From positions 1 through 54,048 of the forward strand of contig CAYOPN010000010.1 in the NCBI GenBank assembly GCA_964405835.1: 54,048 bases of DNA. The letters are read 5' to 3'. Under the pieces are notes generated by a model. That model was not told where the DNA came from. It did no database searches and saw only the letters and a list, made by a program, of their open reading frames with translations. The position numbers and the translations under genes are program-made. Below, in pieces: positions 46,713 through 54,048 of the stretch; position 1 is the first letter of the stretch, and every line of letters begins with the position of its first letter. The DNA is from JAJVIP01 sp964405835 (GTDB taxonomy: Bacteria > Elusimicrobiota > Elusimicrobia > F11).

Positions 46713-49700
46713 CTAGGCAGCGATGGCGGCTTGGAGGGCGTGTTCGAGCAGTTGGCCCAGGTTAAAGGCCCGGATTTCGGCGAGGTCGGAGAGCAGGTCC
46801 TCGATCGAGACGAAAGTGATGTCTTGGGCCGGGAACGTGGGGTCGGGCTTGCGCGCCATCATCTGTTCGACAATGTCGGTGGGCGCGACAATGAGCGCGT
46901 TGGCCAGTTCGTTCCGTTTGTTCAGATAGGAAATATGGCGTTCAAAGATATGGCGGGTTAAGGAGCCCTTTTCGAACAGGCCCTGTACGCCTATCACATT
47001 GATACGGTCCGAATTCAATCCGCGGAACTTCTCGTACACGGACATATCGACCCAAATTTCGGCGTCAGCATTGATATTTTCAGCAAGCCGCGCTTTCAGT
47101 TTTTCGAAATCGTTCCCCCGGGCAAAAACATGCATTTTCTTTTCCGGCAACTTTTTCGTGGAAATAATTTCGCCAATCTCCATGATTTTGGCCGGCCCGA
47201 TAAATTTGTTGAGCGCGCTGGCGGCCGGTGTCAGTGTGAGCGCGTCGTCCGGGTTGTCGATGTTGAATTTTTTATGGCGGTTGATGTTCAATGCTAGGCC
47301 TTTCCAGGCCAATGGAAAGCTGAACAAGAGTAACGCGAGTGGCAACTCCCAGTACTCGATAGCGAAGCAGAGAACCAAGCTTTCCACGCACGCCATCCAA
47401 AATGGCAACGCGATTTGGATGCGACCCCACCAGCGTGTGTTGTATTTATTTTGATCGAATTCTCCCGTCAGCGGGTTGGTGTTGTCATGGTTTTTGACAA
47501 AGTAGGGATTAAATAGGGAACCTAAAATTTCCCATATATCATGCGGTGCATAAACTTCTCGAACGTAACGCATGGCGGCATCTTCCCCCAGTTCTCGTAG
47601 GATCTGTTGTGCTCCTTCGGTCTTCATGCCACGTTCCAAGGTGTCAGCAAGCATCAACGGCGAATGGATTCCGTCCTTCCACGCTTTTTCCTGAAGTTTG
47701 TTGAGGCTTTCATCCTGAATTTGCCGTACCCTTTCCTTGGTGAGCGAGTGGCGATGACCTACTTCTTCGAGAGTCATATTTTCGAAGAAGCGAAGGTGGA
47801 GTATGGATTGTTCACGCCAAGACAAAACTTCGAATAGTTCGCCAATAACTTGGCGATAAGTTTCCATATTGACGAATTCATCGGCGTGTCCTTTGCTTTT
47901 ATCTACAGCCAACTCTTCAATAGTGGGGGCTTCGTTTTGCAAATGCGGACGGCTCATCGGTATTTCTTTGAGCGTTCTCTTCCTCAATTTAATGAGGCGG
48001 TTAAATTTCGAGCGGATGGCGTGAGTCGCGTATGTGCCGAATTTAAATCCGGTTTCATGGCGGTAATGTTCAGCGGCCGCCATAAGCCCCATATTCCCTT
48101 CGTTTATGAGATCTTGTTGTTCGATTCCAAGTGCACGCGCTATTTTCCTGTATCCATTCGCAACAAGGACCGTCAACCGCAAGTTGGGATTAACCAGCGC
48201 ATCCTCGGCTTCTTTAAGTTTTATTCGCGTGGTCTCGATCAGCCAGCGTTGCTCCAGGCTATAGTCAAGATTGCCCATCCTGCTTGTGAGAAATTTGATC
48301 AAGGAGGCTTCATTAATTTGCGCGGAACCACCCTCCTCGTTTAGTCGATTGATGGCCTCGATAGTTCCATTGGCGGAAGCCCATTTGATATTTTTATAGA
48401 GCTTTGCGATTCGTCTGCGTTCTCTCCGTTTGAGCTGGCGCTTGTCGTCATTTCCTCTTCGCAGGTAGATGTATTTGGGTTCAACTCCCGAATTGAGATC
48501 CGTAAAAATCAATTTGACGACCATCTCGCGTGCTTCCGGGTTCCGCATTAATAACGCGAAAAGGTTTTTTCGGGTATTAGCGATATAAACAGCGGTTTCC
48601 AGTTCTTCATTCGGTCCTTTTTGGGGGTCGTTGTTTAACGGTTGAAATTTCTCAACGTCCAGGAGATAAGCCTCCATGGGACCTTTGAATGGAGTCGATG
48701 TCATCGTGAGCGCGTCATCCGGGTTATTGCGGTTATGGCGTTTGTGGAAATAAATATTCCAGGCGATTGTTAATGGAAAAACACCAACATAGGCCAGTAG
48801 GGGTTGTCCGGGAATTATTTCGACCAATACCAATAATGTGTTGAAGAAAAACGCTGTGAGCGCGATCCAAAATGGAAACGCAATCCAAACCCGCGCCCAC
48901 CAGCGGCGGTTGTATTGGTCTTGATTGACATTGTTATGGTTCCCGACAAAAGCCGGCGAAAACAAGGATCCTAAAATTTCCCACTTGTGCCAGGGAGCAA
49001 ATTCTTCTCTCAGGTATTGAATGGCGGCGTCCACCCCTTTTTCCTTAGCAATTTTCATTGCTTTGTCCGAATTTAGGCCTCGTACCAAGGTGGTCTGAAG
49101 CATCAAGGGTGATTCAATCTCCTTCTCTTTGACCCTCTTCCTAATTTTTTTAATGGCATCACTTTGAATTTTCCTCGCCCGTTCCGTTGTTATGCCCAAT
49201 TCCCTCCCAACCACAGCAAGCGTTTTTTCACCAAAAAACCGTTTTTCCAATACGCGTTTCGAGCGAGGATCCAGCATTTTCAGGAGGTCCTGAATTGATT
49301 CCTGAAGAAACCCATTCCGTCCGTGGTCCGTATTTTTGTCCGTGAATAATTCCCCTGCCTGGTCCTCTATGTCATCCAAGGAAGTTTCCATTGGTTTATT
49401 TTTATTGCGGCTGCGTGTTTTTAGTTCAAAAACATGCAAGAGATGATTTTTTATGACCCACGTCGCAAATGTCCCAAATCTTGTCCCGGCCGAAAGACGA
49501 TAATTGTCGACGGCATGCAGCAATCCGGTATTGCCTTCCGCGATCCAATCCGTAAATGATATGCCGTGCACGGTGGCCGTGTTCCTGAAAGTTTTGGCAA
49601 TGCTGACGACCAGCCGTAAATTGCGCTCCGCAAGTTTCCCCTTGGCCACTTGAAACTCTTCTTTCGCCATCTGAATAAGGGAAAGATGCGTACTGTTGAA

Positions 49701-52700
49701 TCCCAATAAATTCGTTTCGGGTTCAAGTAATTTGATTATTTTCCCAATATTTATCTGCGCCGTTTTATGGTTTTTGTTCCACGTGAAGATGAGGTCCGCC
49801 ACTTCGACCGGCGCTGACACAGCAATACTCGCCGCTAACGTGGATACGCTCTTCTTTTCCTCGCGGGTAAACGATTTCTTGATTTGTATTTTCTTTTCGC
49901 CTTTTTTCTTTGTCCTTATTAAATAAACAACTTTGGGGTCGATCCTTTCCGTTAGATCTTCCTCGAGCAGCGCCACCACGCGGCGTTGCGAGGCGAGGCT
50001 GTTCATCATGAACGCGAACAAGCGGTTCCGCTTGAGATCGATTTCCTGCGCCATGGCGATTTCCTCATCCCGCTCGAGCAAGGAAAAGTTTCCGATTTCC
50101 ATAAGATAATTCGTGAGGGGATCTCGGGCGGCGTGTTTTTTTGGTTTGCCGTTCGATATTTCACCTTCGTCGCCGGTTAACGACATCGGCAGCACGCCAT
50201 AAATGTTGTTCCACGAATGGAAACGGTAGGCCAGGAGAAACGCAGTGAGGTAAGCGGAAATCTTCACAGGGATCCAAGTAGGCCAAGCGGTGGCAGGTAG
50301 CAACAGGACCAGGTAAGGAAGTGTGAACAAAAGCGAGTACCCCATGCGGATTGGGAAGCGGTGAAGCAGGAATTCTCGCAAGGTTAATTGGTCGCCGTTC
50401 TTGGAAATGATGTCGATCCAGAAATGCAAAAACGCGTGCACGAAAACGTAGCCAATCAAACCTTCCACACCAAACGAAACAAATGCCGCAAGCCGCAGAT
50501 ACTCTTCGATCCACGGCATCGTGAAATCTTTTCCCCAATTGCCGGTCCAGGATTGCGGCGCCGATGGCGTCATCCAACGCGGCCGGCCGCGGAAGAAATC
50601 ATTTTTGCGTTGCCAATTTCTTCCTCTACCTGACCAAGACCGGTTCATCGCGATGTCGGCGAGGGCATCAAGGTGCATTTGGAGGCGGGTATCGGGATTA
50701 TTTTTCCCTATCAGTTTTTTGATTTCCGCCCGTAGCGCGCCCGCGACTTCTTTTGGTCTTCCCTTTGCTCTTATGATTTTTAAGTCAAAAAATTCGAGAT
50801 CGATCCATTGGTGGCTGGTGATGTAGCTTGCCCAGGCGCGGATGGCCGGTCCCCATGGGTTTTTTAGGTCCGCGTCGGTCATCTGAACAATATCAGCGAG
50901 GCTTAACTGGACGGGGCTCAATACAAGGTTCCACAGATGCTGCAGGGGGTCTTTAAACGTTTCGTCGACTTTAAAATTGGCGATCCGGTCCAATACGGTC
51001 TCGTGCACACGTTTGATTTTTAATTGGACTTCATAATCCCGTAAGCCACGCGTCCATTTCCGGAATATTTCAAAAGTGACCACTGTGCCCCCGGCATTTT
51101 CCCACCAGTTGTGCACAAGCGGGTTGTAATTCGGTTCCATGATTAAGAATTTGAAATCGTCGAAGGTCAGCACGGGAGGCGTTTTTAGAAATTGGTCCAG
51201 GGCATCGATCGCGACATAAAGATCGCTGTCGATGGTGTGGTTTCCGATTTTACCGGCAAAGGCATTCCTCATTTTTTCGAGCTGGAAGAAAATCTCAAAA
51301 TGCGAAGTGCCGACCGGGAACATTCTGTTGCCGAGCTCGTAAAATTCGGCCAAGTTCTCATAGGTAAGTTCCGTCCCCAGTTTGAGGAGGTCCATCACGC
51401 CGGTCAAAAGCGAAATTTCAGAACGAGGCAGGCCCAGTGATTCAATATCTTCCCTTACAATAACAGGCGTTAGCTCCGAGATTTCGTTGAGTTCATCATA
51501 GGCGCGGGCGAGAGCTTCGACCGGCACATGAAATTCCAGCGCGCCCTCAAAAACGGCCCGCATTTTTCTGGCCACCATCACCGCCTGAAAATCAGTTGGC
51601 TTGCCGGAAAATCTTTTGAGGTGTTCGATTGTAAAAGCAGCATCCGGATCGGACCGCGACATCCAGCGTGCCAGCAAGTCAGAATAATATCTGTTGTTAT
51701 CGGAAATCCGGCCGAGGAGCATGTACACATCCATCGTCCGCACTTCCACTCGTTGTTTCAAAGCTGTTTCCAAAGTGGCCATCCCCATCTCCAACGCCGC
51801 ATTCATTTTTTCGCTTTTCGTGACTTCGCGAATTGTGACAACAAGCTCTTTCAGCCAGGTATGGGCCATGTAGGGCGACAATATTAATGATGGCGGAATG
51901 AATTTGGAAATGTCCGTTTCATTGACATGATTGCACGCGTAGACAATGGAGTAATGTTGGCCGTCAGTTAGGTGTTGCTTCAATTTGCGAACGTTCCACT
52001 TGTGATAGGCCGCGACAGTCGACATCGGCAACACGCCATAGCGGTTGTTAAGTGCGTGGAGCAAGAAAGCGATTTCAAAAGAAAAAACGGGATAAGACCA
52101 GAAGAGAAAATGCGGAGCGGTGAACGCCAGCGAATACAGCATGCGGATTGGGAAGCGGTCAAACAGGAATTCTCTCCAGGTTAATTGGTCGCCGTTCTTG
52201 GAAATGATGTCGATCCAGAAATGCAAGAGCGCGTGGACGAAAACATAACCAATCAAACCTTCCTCACCAAACAAAACAAACGCCGCGAGCCGCAACGATT
52301 CTTCGAGCCCCGGCATCGTGACATCTTTCCCCCAGTCGCCGGTCCAGGATTGCGACGCTGATGATTTGGGTGAAAAAGCCACTTTCTTGATGGCGGCGGA
52401 GAGTTCTTCCGCTTTGAATGGTTTGAACACAACGGGGACGTCCGCCGGTACGCCGCGTTTATCAAACACAGCTTGTTCCTGGCTGGAGACGAACAGGAGT
52501 TTGGAAAGGAGCGGTGATCCCATTTTTTCGAGGGCCTCACGGAACGCGATACCGTCCATTCCGGGCATGTTGACGTCGGTCATCACGAAGTCAAATGTTT
52601 GAGTTTTTAGAATTTCCAGTGCTTCGACCCCATTGTGCGCGCGGACGACCGTAACATCGGCGCCGAACAAAATTCGCATGGTGGTGGTTTGGACGGAGTC

Positions 52701-54047
52701 GTACACCCCATCGTCATCTTCCAGATGCAATATGCGGATCTTTTTGCCGGCGGCCTCCGGAATGCTGTAGCTGAACGGTTTGGGTGTGACCTCTTCTTCG
52801 GGTTTTGCGTGGGTCTCGACCGGTGATGCTTTGGCAAGTGCCGCCATAATTTTAAAGCGGAAGTCGTTGGAAATAATTGCTTTATTCACCAGTCCATTGA
52901 GAAGCGCGAAGTTGTCTATTTTGGGATTCTCAACAAACCAATCGGCCATCCGTTGCGCGTCCCGGAGGACCAGTTCCCTTTCCAGTTCCTCCGTGTTATC
53001 CACCGTTCCGCGTCTTTCATGAATGAACTCATGTTCAATAAGGACCTGCAAAAGCCGGTCTCCCGCCCCCGCATATTCGGCATTGATGGTGTTAATGATC
53101 TCCGGAAGATCATTGCTGAGAACGATGCAATGGTCGGCCGTGCAATCTCCGGCCATGCGAAGCGGGTTTCTCGAGCCATCCCCCACAATAGCGGCGGCAG
53201 GCAAAACCAGGAAAGGCCCGTCTTTGGACAAAGTTTTCAGTTCCTCTACTTCGTTCACCGCGCGGAAAATTCTTTTTACCAGAGTGTCCGCGGATATCCC
53301 CCATGCGAGAGGCAGAATAATTTTGTGGCCATTAATCTCTTTAACCGAATAAGGCTTCCCCCATTTTTTACCGCCTTTATCCAACTCCAAGAAAAAAGGC
53401 CCGGTTTTATTGGCCGCTTGAGCGCGAAGATGGGCGAGGTCTTCCTGAGTTAAAAGTGTTTCTTCAGAGGCTTCGAGATAAATTCCCGGTGAGGAAGAAG
53501 TCAGTCCTTGCGGTAGATATCCCGGCATGTGCGCCCAGGAAGCGTGATTGATATCAAGAACAGTTTGCACTTGTGGACCGCTGGGCGTGTCCAACCAAGT
53601 CATTTTGAGGCCGGTTGGGCCATTCGGCGTGTTGATTGTCATCTGCGCTTCATGTCGGGTCCCGTTGTCTGGTGTGCGTGTTACGTTAAGTTCGATTCCT
53701 TCCAACGGAAGCAATTTTTTGAAAGCGCCCGCTCCATCAATTCCCGCGGTCATGACCGCCGCTTGGGGCAGGTTTCTGGTTTGGATTTCGTTCAAGAAAA
53801 GTTTTTGGCCTTCAAAAATTTTCTCGAGCGGGGTTTTGTCTTGGGCGAAGGCGGTCAGGTAGGCCGAGCCGTCTTTGTCGTCGATCTTCGAGATCTTTGG
53901 TGTGAATTGGATGACGGTGTAGCCCGCTTCCACAAGGCGGCGATCAATTCCCGCTGAGTGGAAGCCGCCGGTCACCAGAACGGCGGTGGGCATGGGGCAT
54001 GACGCATGTCGCATGGCAGACAAAGTGTTCTTGGCCATTTTTTCGTC
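46713..54047 (-). CDS. Giant membrane protein with receiver domain and two sigma-70 modules (5' end missing)
   Basis: At least 2,441 residues, still open at the right edge. Numbering from ATG 54038. Residues 16-400: unknown, with VLVTGGFHSAGI and a zinc-protease-like HEFIHE (336-341). Residues 433-553: response-regulator receiver with acidic pocket LEDDDG, phospho-acceptor Asp in FVMTDVNMPGMDG and Lys in VVFKPF. Residues 561-673 and 1160-1287: a duplicated membrane-helix domain. Residues 1301-1640 and 1784-2125: two sigma modules with region 1.2 (first: DPLTNYLMEIGNFSLLERDE), region 2 (NLRLVVSIAK, DWIAEGNTGLLHAVDNY) and region 4 HTH (TLEEVGHRHSLTKERVRQIQ). Each is followed by EILGSLF, paired membrane helices and NPDDALT. 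Residues 2302-2441 resemble the C-terminus of the first gene. Function unknown. Confidence 0.82.
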   Translation of the reverse strand, partial: DEKMAKNTLSAMRHASCPMPTAVLVTGGFHSAGIDRRLVEAGYTVIQFTPKISKIDDKDGSAYLTAFAQDKTPLEKIFEGQKLFLNEIQTRNLPQAAVMTAGIDGAGAFKKLLPLEGIELNVTRTPDNGTRHEAQMTINTPNGPTGLKMTWLDTPSGPQVQTVLDINHASWAHMPGYLPQGLTSSSPGIYLEASEETLLTQEDLAHLRAQAANKTGPFFLELDKGGKKWGKPYSVKEINGHKIILPLAWGISADTLVKRIFRAVNEVEELKTLSKDGPFLVLPAAAIVGDGSRNPLRMAGDCTADHCIVLSNDLPEIINTINAEYAGAGDRLLQVLIEHEFIHERRGTVDNTEELERELVLRDAQRMADWFVENPKIDNFALLNGLVNKAIISNDFRFKIMAALAKASPVETHAKPEEEVTPKPFSYSIPEAAGKKIRILHLEDDDGVYDSVQTTTMRILFGADVTVVRAHNGVEALEILKTQTFDFVMTDVNMPGMDGIAFREALEKMGSPLLSKLLFVSSQEQAVFDKRGVPADVPVVFKPFKAEELSAAIKKVAFSPKSSASQSWTGDWGKDVTMPGLEESLRLAAFVLFGEEGLIGYVFVHALLHFWIDIISKNGDQLTWREFLFDRFPIRMLYSLAFTAPHFLFWSYPVFSFEIAFLLHALNNRYGVLPMSTVAAYHKWNVRKLKQHLTDGQHYSIVYACNHVNETDISKFIPPSLILSPYMAHTWLKELVVTIREVTKSEKMNAALEMGMATLETALKQRVEVRTMDVYMLLGRISDNNRYYSDLLARWMSRSDPDAAFTIEHLKRFSGKPTDFQAVMVARKMRAVFEGALEFHVPVEALARAYDELNEISELTPVIVREDIESLGLPRSEISLLTGVMDLLKLGTELTYENLAEFYELGNRMFPVGTSHFEIFFQLEKMRNAFAGKIGNHTIDSDLYVAIDALDQFLKTPPVLTFDDFKFLIMEPNYNPLVHNWWENAGGTVVTFEIFRKWTRGLRDYEVQLKIKRVHETVLDRIANFKVDETFKDPLQHLWNLVLSPVQLSLADIVQMTDADLKNPWGPAIRAWASYITSHQWIDLEFFDLKIIRAKGRPKEVAGALRAEIKKLIGKNNPDTRLQMHLDALADIAMNRSWSGRGRNWQRKNDFFRGRPRWMTPSAPQSWTGNWGKDFTMPWIEEYLRLAAFVSFGVEGLIGYVFVHAFLHFWIDIISKNGDQLTLREFLLHRFPIRMGYSLLFTLPYLVLLLPATAWPTWIPVKISAYLTAFLLAYRFHSWNNIYGVLPMSLTGDEGEISNGKPKKHAARDPLTNYLMEIGNFSLLERDEEIAMAQEIDLKRNRLFAFMMNSLASQRRVVALLEEDLTERIDPKVVYLIRTKKKGEKKIQIKKSFTREEKKSVSTLAASIAVSAPVEVADLIFTWNKNHKTAQINIGKIIKLLEPETNLLGFNSTHLSLIQMAKEEFQVAKGKLAERNLRLVVSIAKTFRNTATVHGISFTDWIAEGNTGLLHAVDNYRLSAGTRFGTFATWVIKNHLLHVFELKTRSRNKNKPMETSLDDIEDQAGELFTDKNTDHGRNGFLQESIQDLLKMLDPRSKRVLEKRFFGEKTLAVVGRELGITTERARKIQSDAIKKIRKRVKEKEIESPLMLQTTLVRGLNSDKAMKIAKEKGVDAAIQYLREEFAPWHKWEILGSLFSPAFVGNHNNVNQDQYNRRWWARVWIAFPFWIALTAFFFNTLLVLVEIIPGQPLLAYVGVFPLTIAWNIYFHKRHNRNNPDDALTMTSTPFKGPMEAYLLDVEKFQPLNNDPQKGPNEELETAVYIANTRKNLFALLMRNPEAREMVVKLIFTDLNSGVEPKYIYLRRGNDDKRQLKRRERRRIAKLYKNIKWASANGTIEAINRLNEEGGSAQINEASLIKFLTSRMGNLDYSLEQRWLIETTRIKLKEAEDALVNPNLRLTVLVANGYRKIARALGIEQQDLINEGNMGLMAAAEHYRHETGFKFGTYATHAIRSKFNRLIKLRKRTLKEIPMSRPHLQNEAPTIEELAVDKSKGHADEFVNMETYRQVIGELFEVLSWREQSILHLRFFENMTLEEVGHRHSLTKERVRQIQDESLNKLQEKAWKDGIHSPLMLADTLERGMKTEGAQQILRELGEDAAMRYVREVYAPHDIWEILGSLFNPYFVKNHDNTNPLTGEFDQNKYNTRWWGRIQIALPFWMACVESLVLCFAIEYWELPLALLLFSFPLAWKGLALNINRHKKFNIDNPDDALTLTPAASALNKFIGPAKIMEIGEIISTKKLPEKKMHVFARGNDFEKLKARLAENINADAEIWVDMSVYEKFRGLNSDRINVIGVQGLFEKGSLTRHIFERHISYLNKRNELANALIVAPTDIVEQMMARKPDPTFPAQDITFVSIEDLLSDLAEIRAFNLGQLLEHALQAAIAA
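47229..48689 (-). other. Second sigma module plus membrane unit of the giant protein
   Basis: Residues 1784-2270. Region 2 reads NLRLTVLVANGYRKI, DLINEGNMGLMAAAEHY, FKFGTYATHAIRSKF: the two Trp that help melt promoters in region 2.4 are changed to His-Ala. Region 4 is well kept (LSWREQSILHLRFFENMTL). Region 3 is absent. Two membrane helices follow near 2203-2250. Confidence 0.75.
48699..50138 (-). other. First sigma module plus membrane unit of the giant protein
   Basis: Residues 1301-1780. Same order as the second unit, with FGTFATWVIKNHLL in region 2.4 (one Trp kept) and LDPRSKRVLEKRFFGEKTL with ITTERARKIQSDAIKKIR in region 4. SPLML, a helical stretch, EILGSLFSPAF, two membrane helices (1713-1765) and NNPDDALTMT follow. 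Confidence 0.75.
50178..50561 (-). repeat. Intragenic repeat, copy 2 of the membrane-helix domain
   Basis: Residues 1160-1287, matching 561-673 of the same protein: SWTGNWGKDFTMP, RLAAFVSFG, GLIGYVFVHAFLHFWIDI and NGDQLT are nearly identical. The DNA is also close over about 220 bp (see 52020-52358), so the duplication is recent or kept alike by conversion. Confidence 0.85.
52020..52358 (-). repeat. Intragenic repeat, copy 1 of the membrane-helix domain
   Basis: Residues 561-673: SWTGDWGKDVTMP, RLAAFVLFG, GLIGYVFVHALLHFWIDI, and YGVLPMS at the end of each copy. It follows the receiver domain directly. Confidence 0.85.
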
Positions 54048-54048
54048 G

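Overview
This 54 kb stretch comes from a Gram-negative bacterium. It encodes two outer-membrane porins, a BamA-like barrel fused to a protease, an LpxL-type acyltransferase and type IV pilin-like genes. The gene content, above all a giant multi-domain protein of more than 2,440 residues and the aromatic block pheA-hisC-aroF-tyrA-aroA-plsC-rpsA, is most like Candidatus Omnitrophota (Omnitrophica). That assignment is an inference; no rRNA gene is present. No phage, CRISPR array or full insertion sequence is visible, but the window is unusually rich in small palindromic repeats and small inserted cassettes.

Layout from left to right. (1) The 3' end of a large membrane protein with a divergent kinase-like domain, then a DUF433/PIN-like toxin-antitoxin pair flanked by 20-bp direct repeats that each carry a promoter. 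(2) A peroxiredoxin and an alpha-glucan operon, malQ-glgE-GH57, overlapping head to tail. (3) A 0.6 kb cassette with a four-helix-bundle gene, 36/40 inverted repeats and a 33-bp target duplication, inserted where the GH57 gene and a convergent PAS-GGDEF-EAL gene used to overlap. (4) A lipid operon: type III polyketide synthase, methyltransferase, flavoprotein, a small unknown, a GT28 glycosyltransferase and a lysophospholipid-type acyltransferase. (5) tRNA-Pro, a sigma-70 factor, apt, tRNA-Arg, a TPR membrane protein and two porins with good promoters. (6) A Xer recombinase with a possible dif site, and a Fur-type repressor. (7) A leftward cell-wall and transport run: protease-propeller-barrel protein, amidase, NlpC/P60 peptidase, APC permease, DUF819 carrier. 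(8) Three pilin-like genes. (9) The leftward aromatic amino acid operon ending in plsC and rpsA, then a BrnT/BrnA pair. (10) The giant protein, running off the right edge.

The most interesting points are these. The giant protein contains a response-regulator receiver domain and two complete sigma-70 modules (regions 1.2, 2 and 4), each followed by membrane segments, all in one chain. Four families of palindromic repeats (A-D here) occur, and three of them lie inside reading frames, adding 30-35 residues to enzymes or supplying a signal peptide. At least two genes, probably three, have no ATG/GTG/TTG start and seem to start at ATT, ATC or ATA codons touching the upstream stop. Several genes (fur, pheA, brnT) have a -10 box 5-9 bases before the ATG, as in leaderless transcripts.
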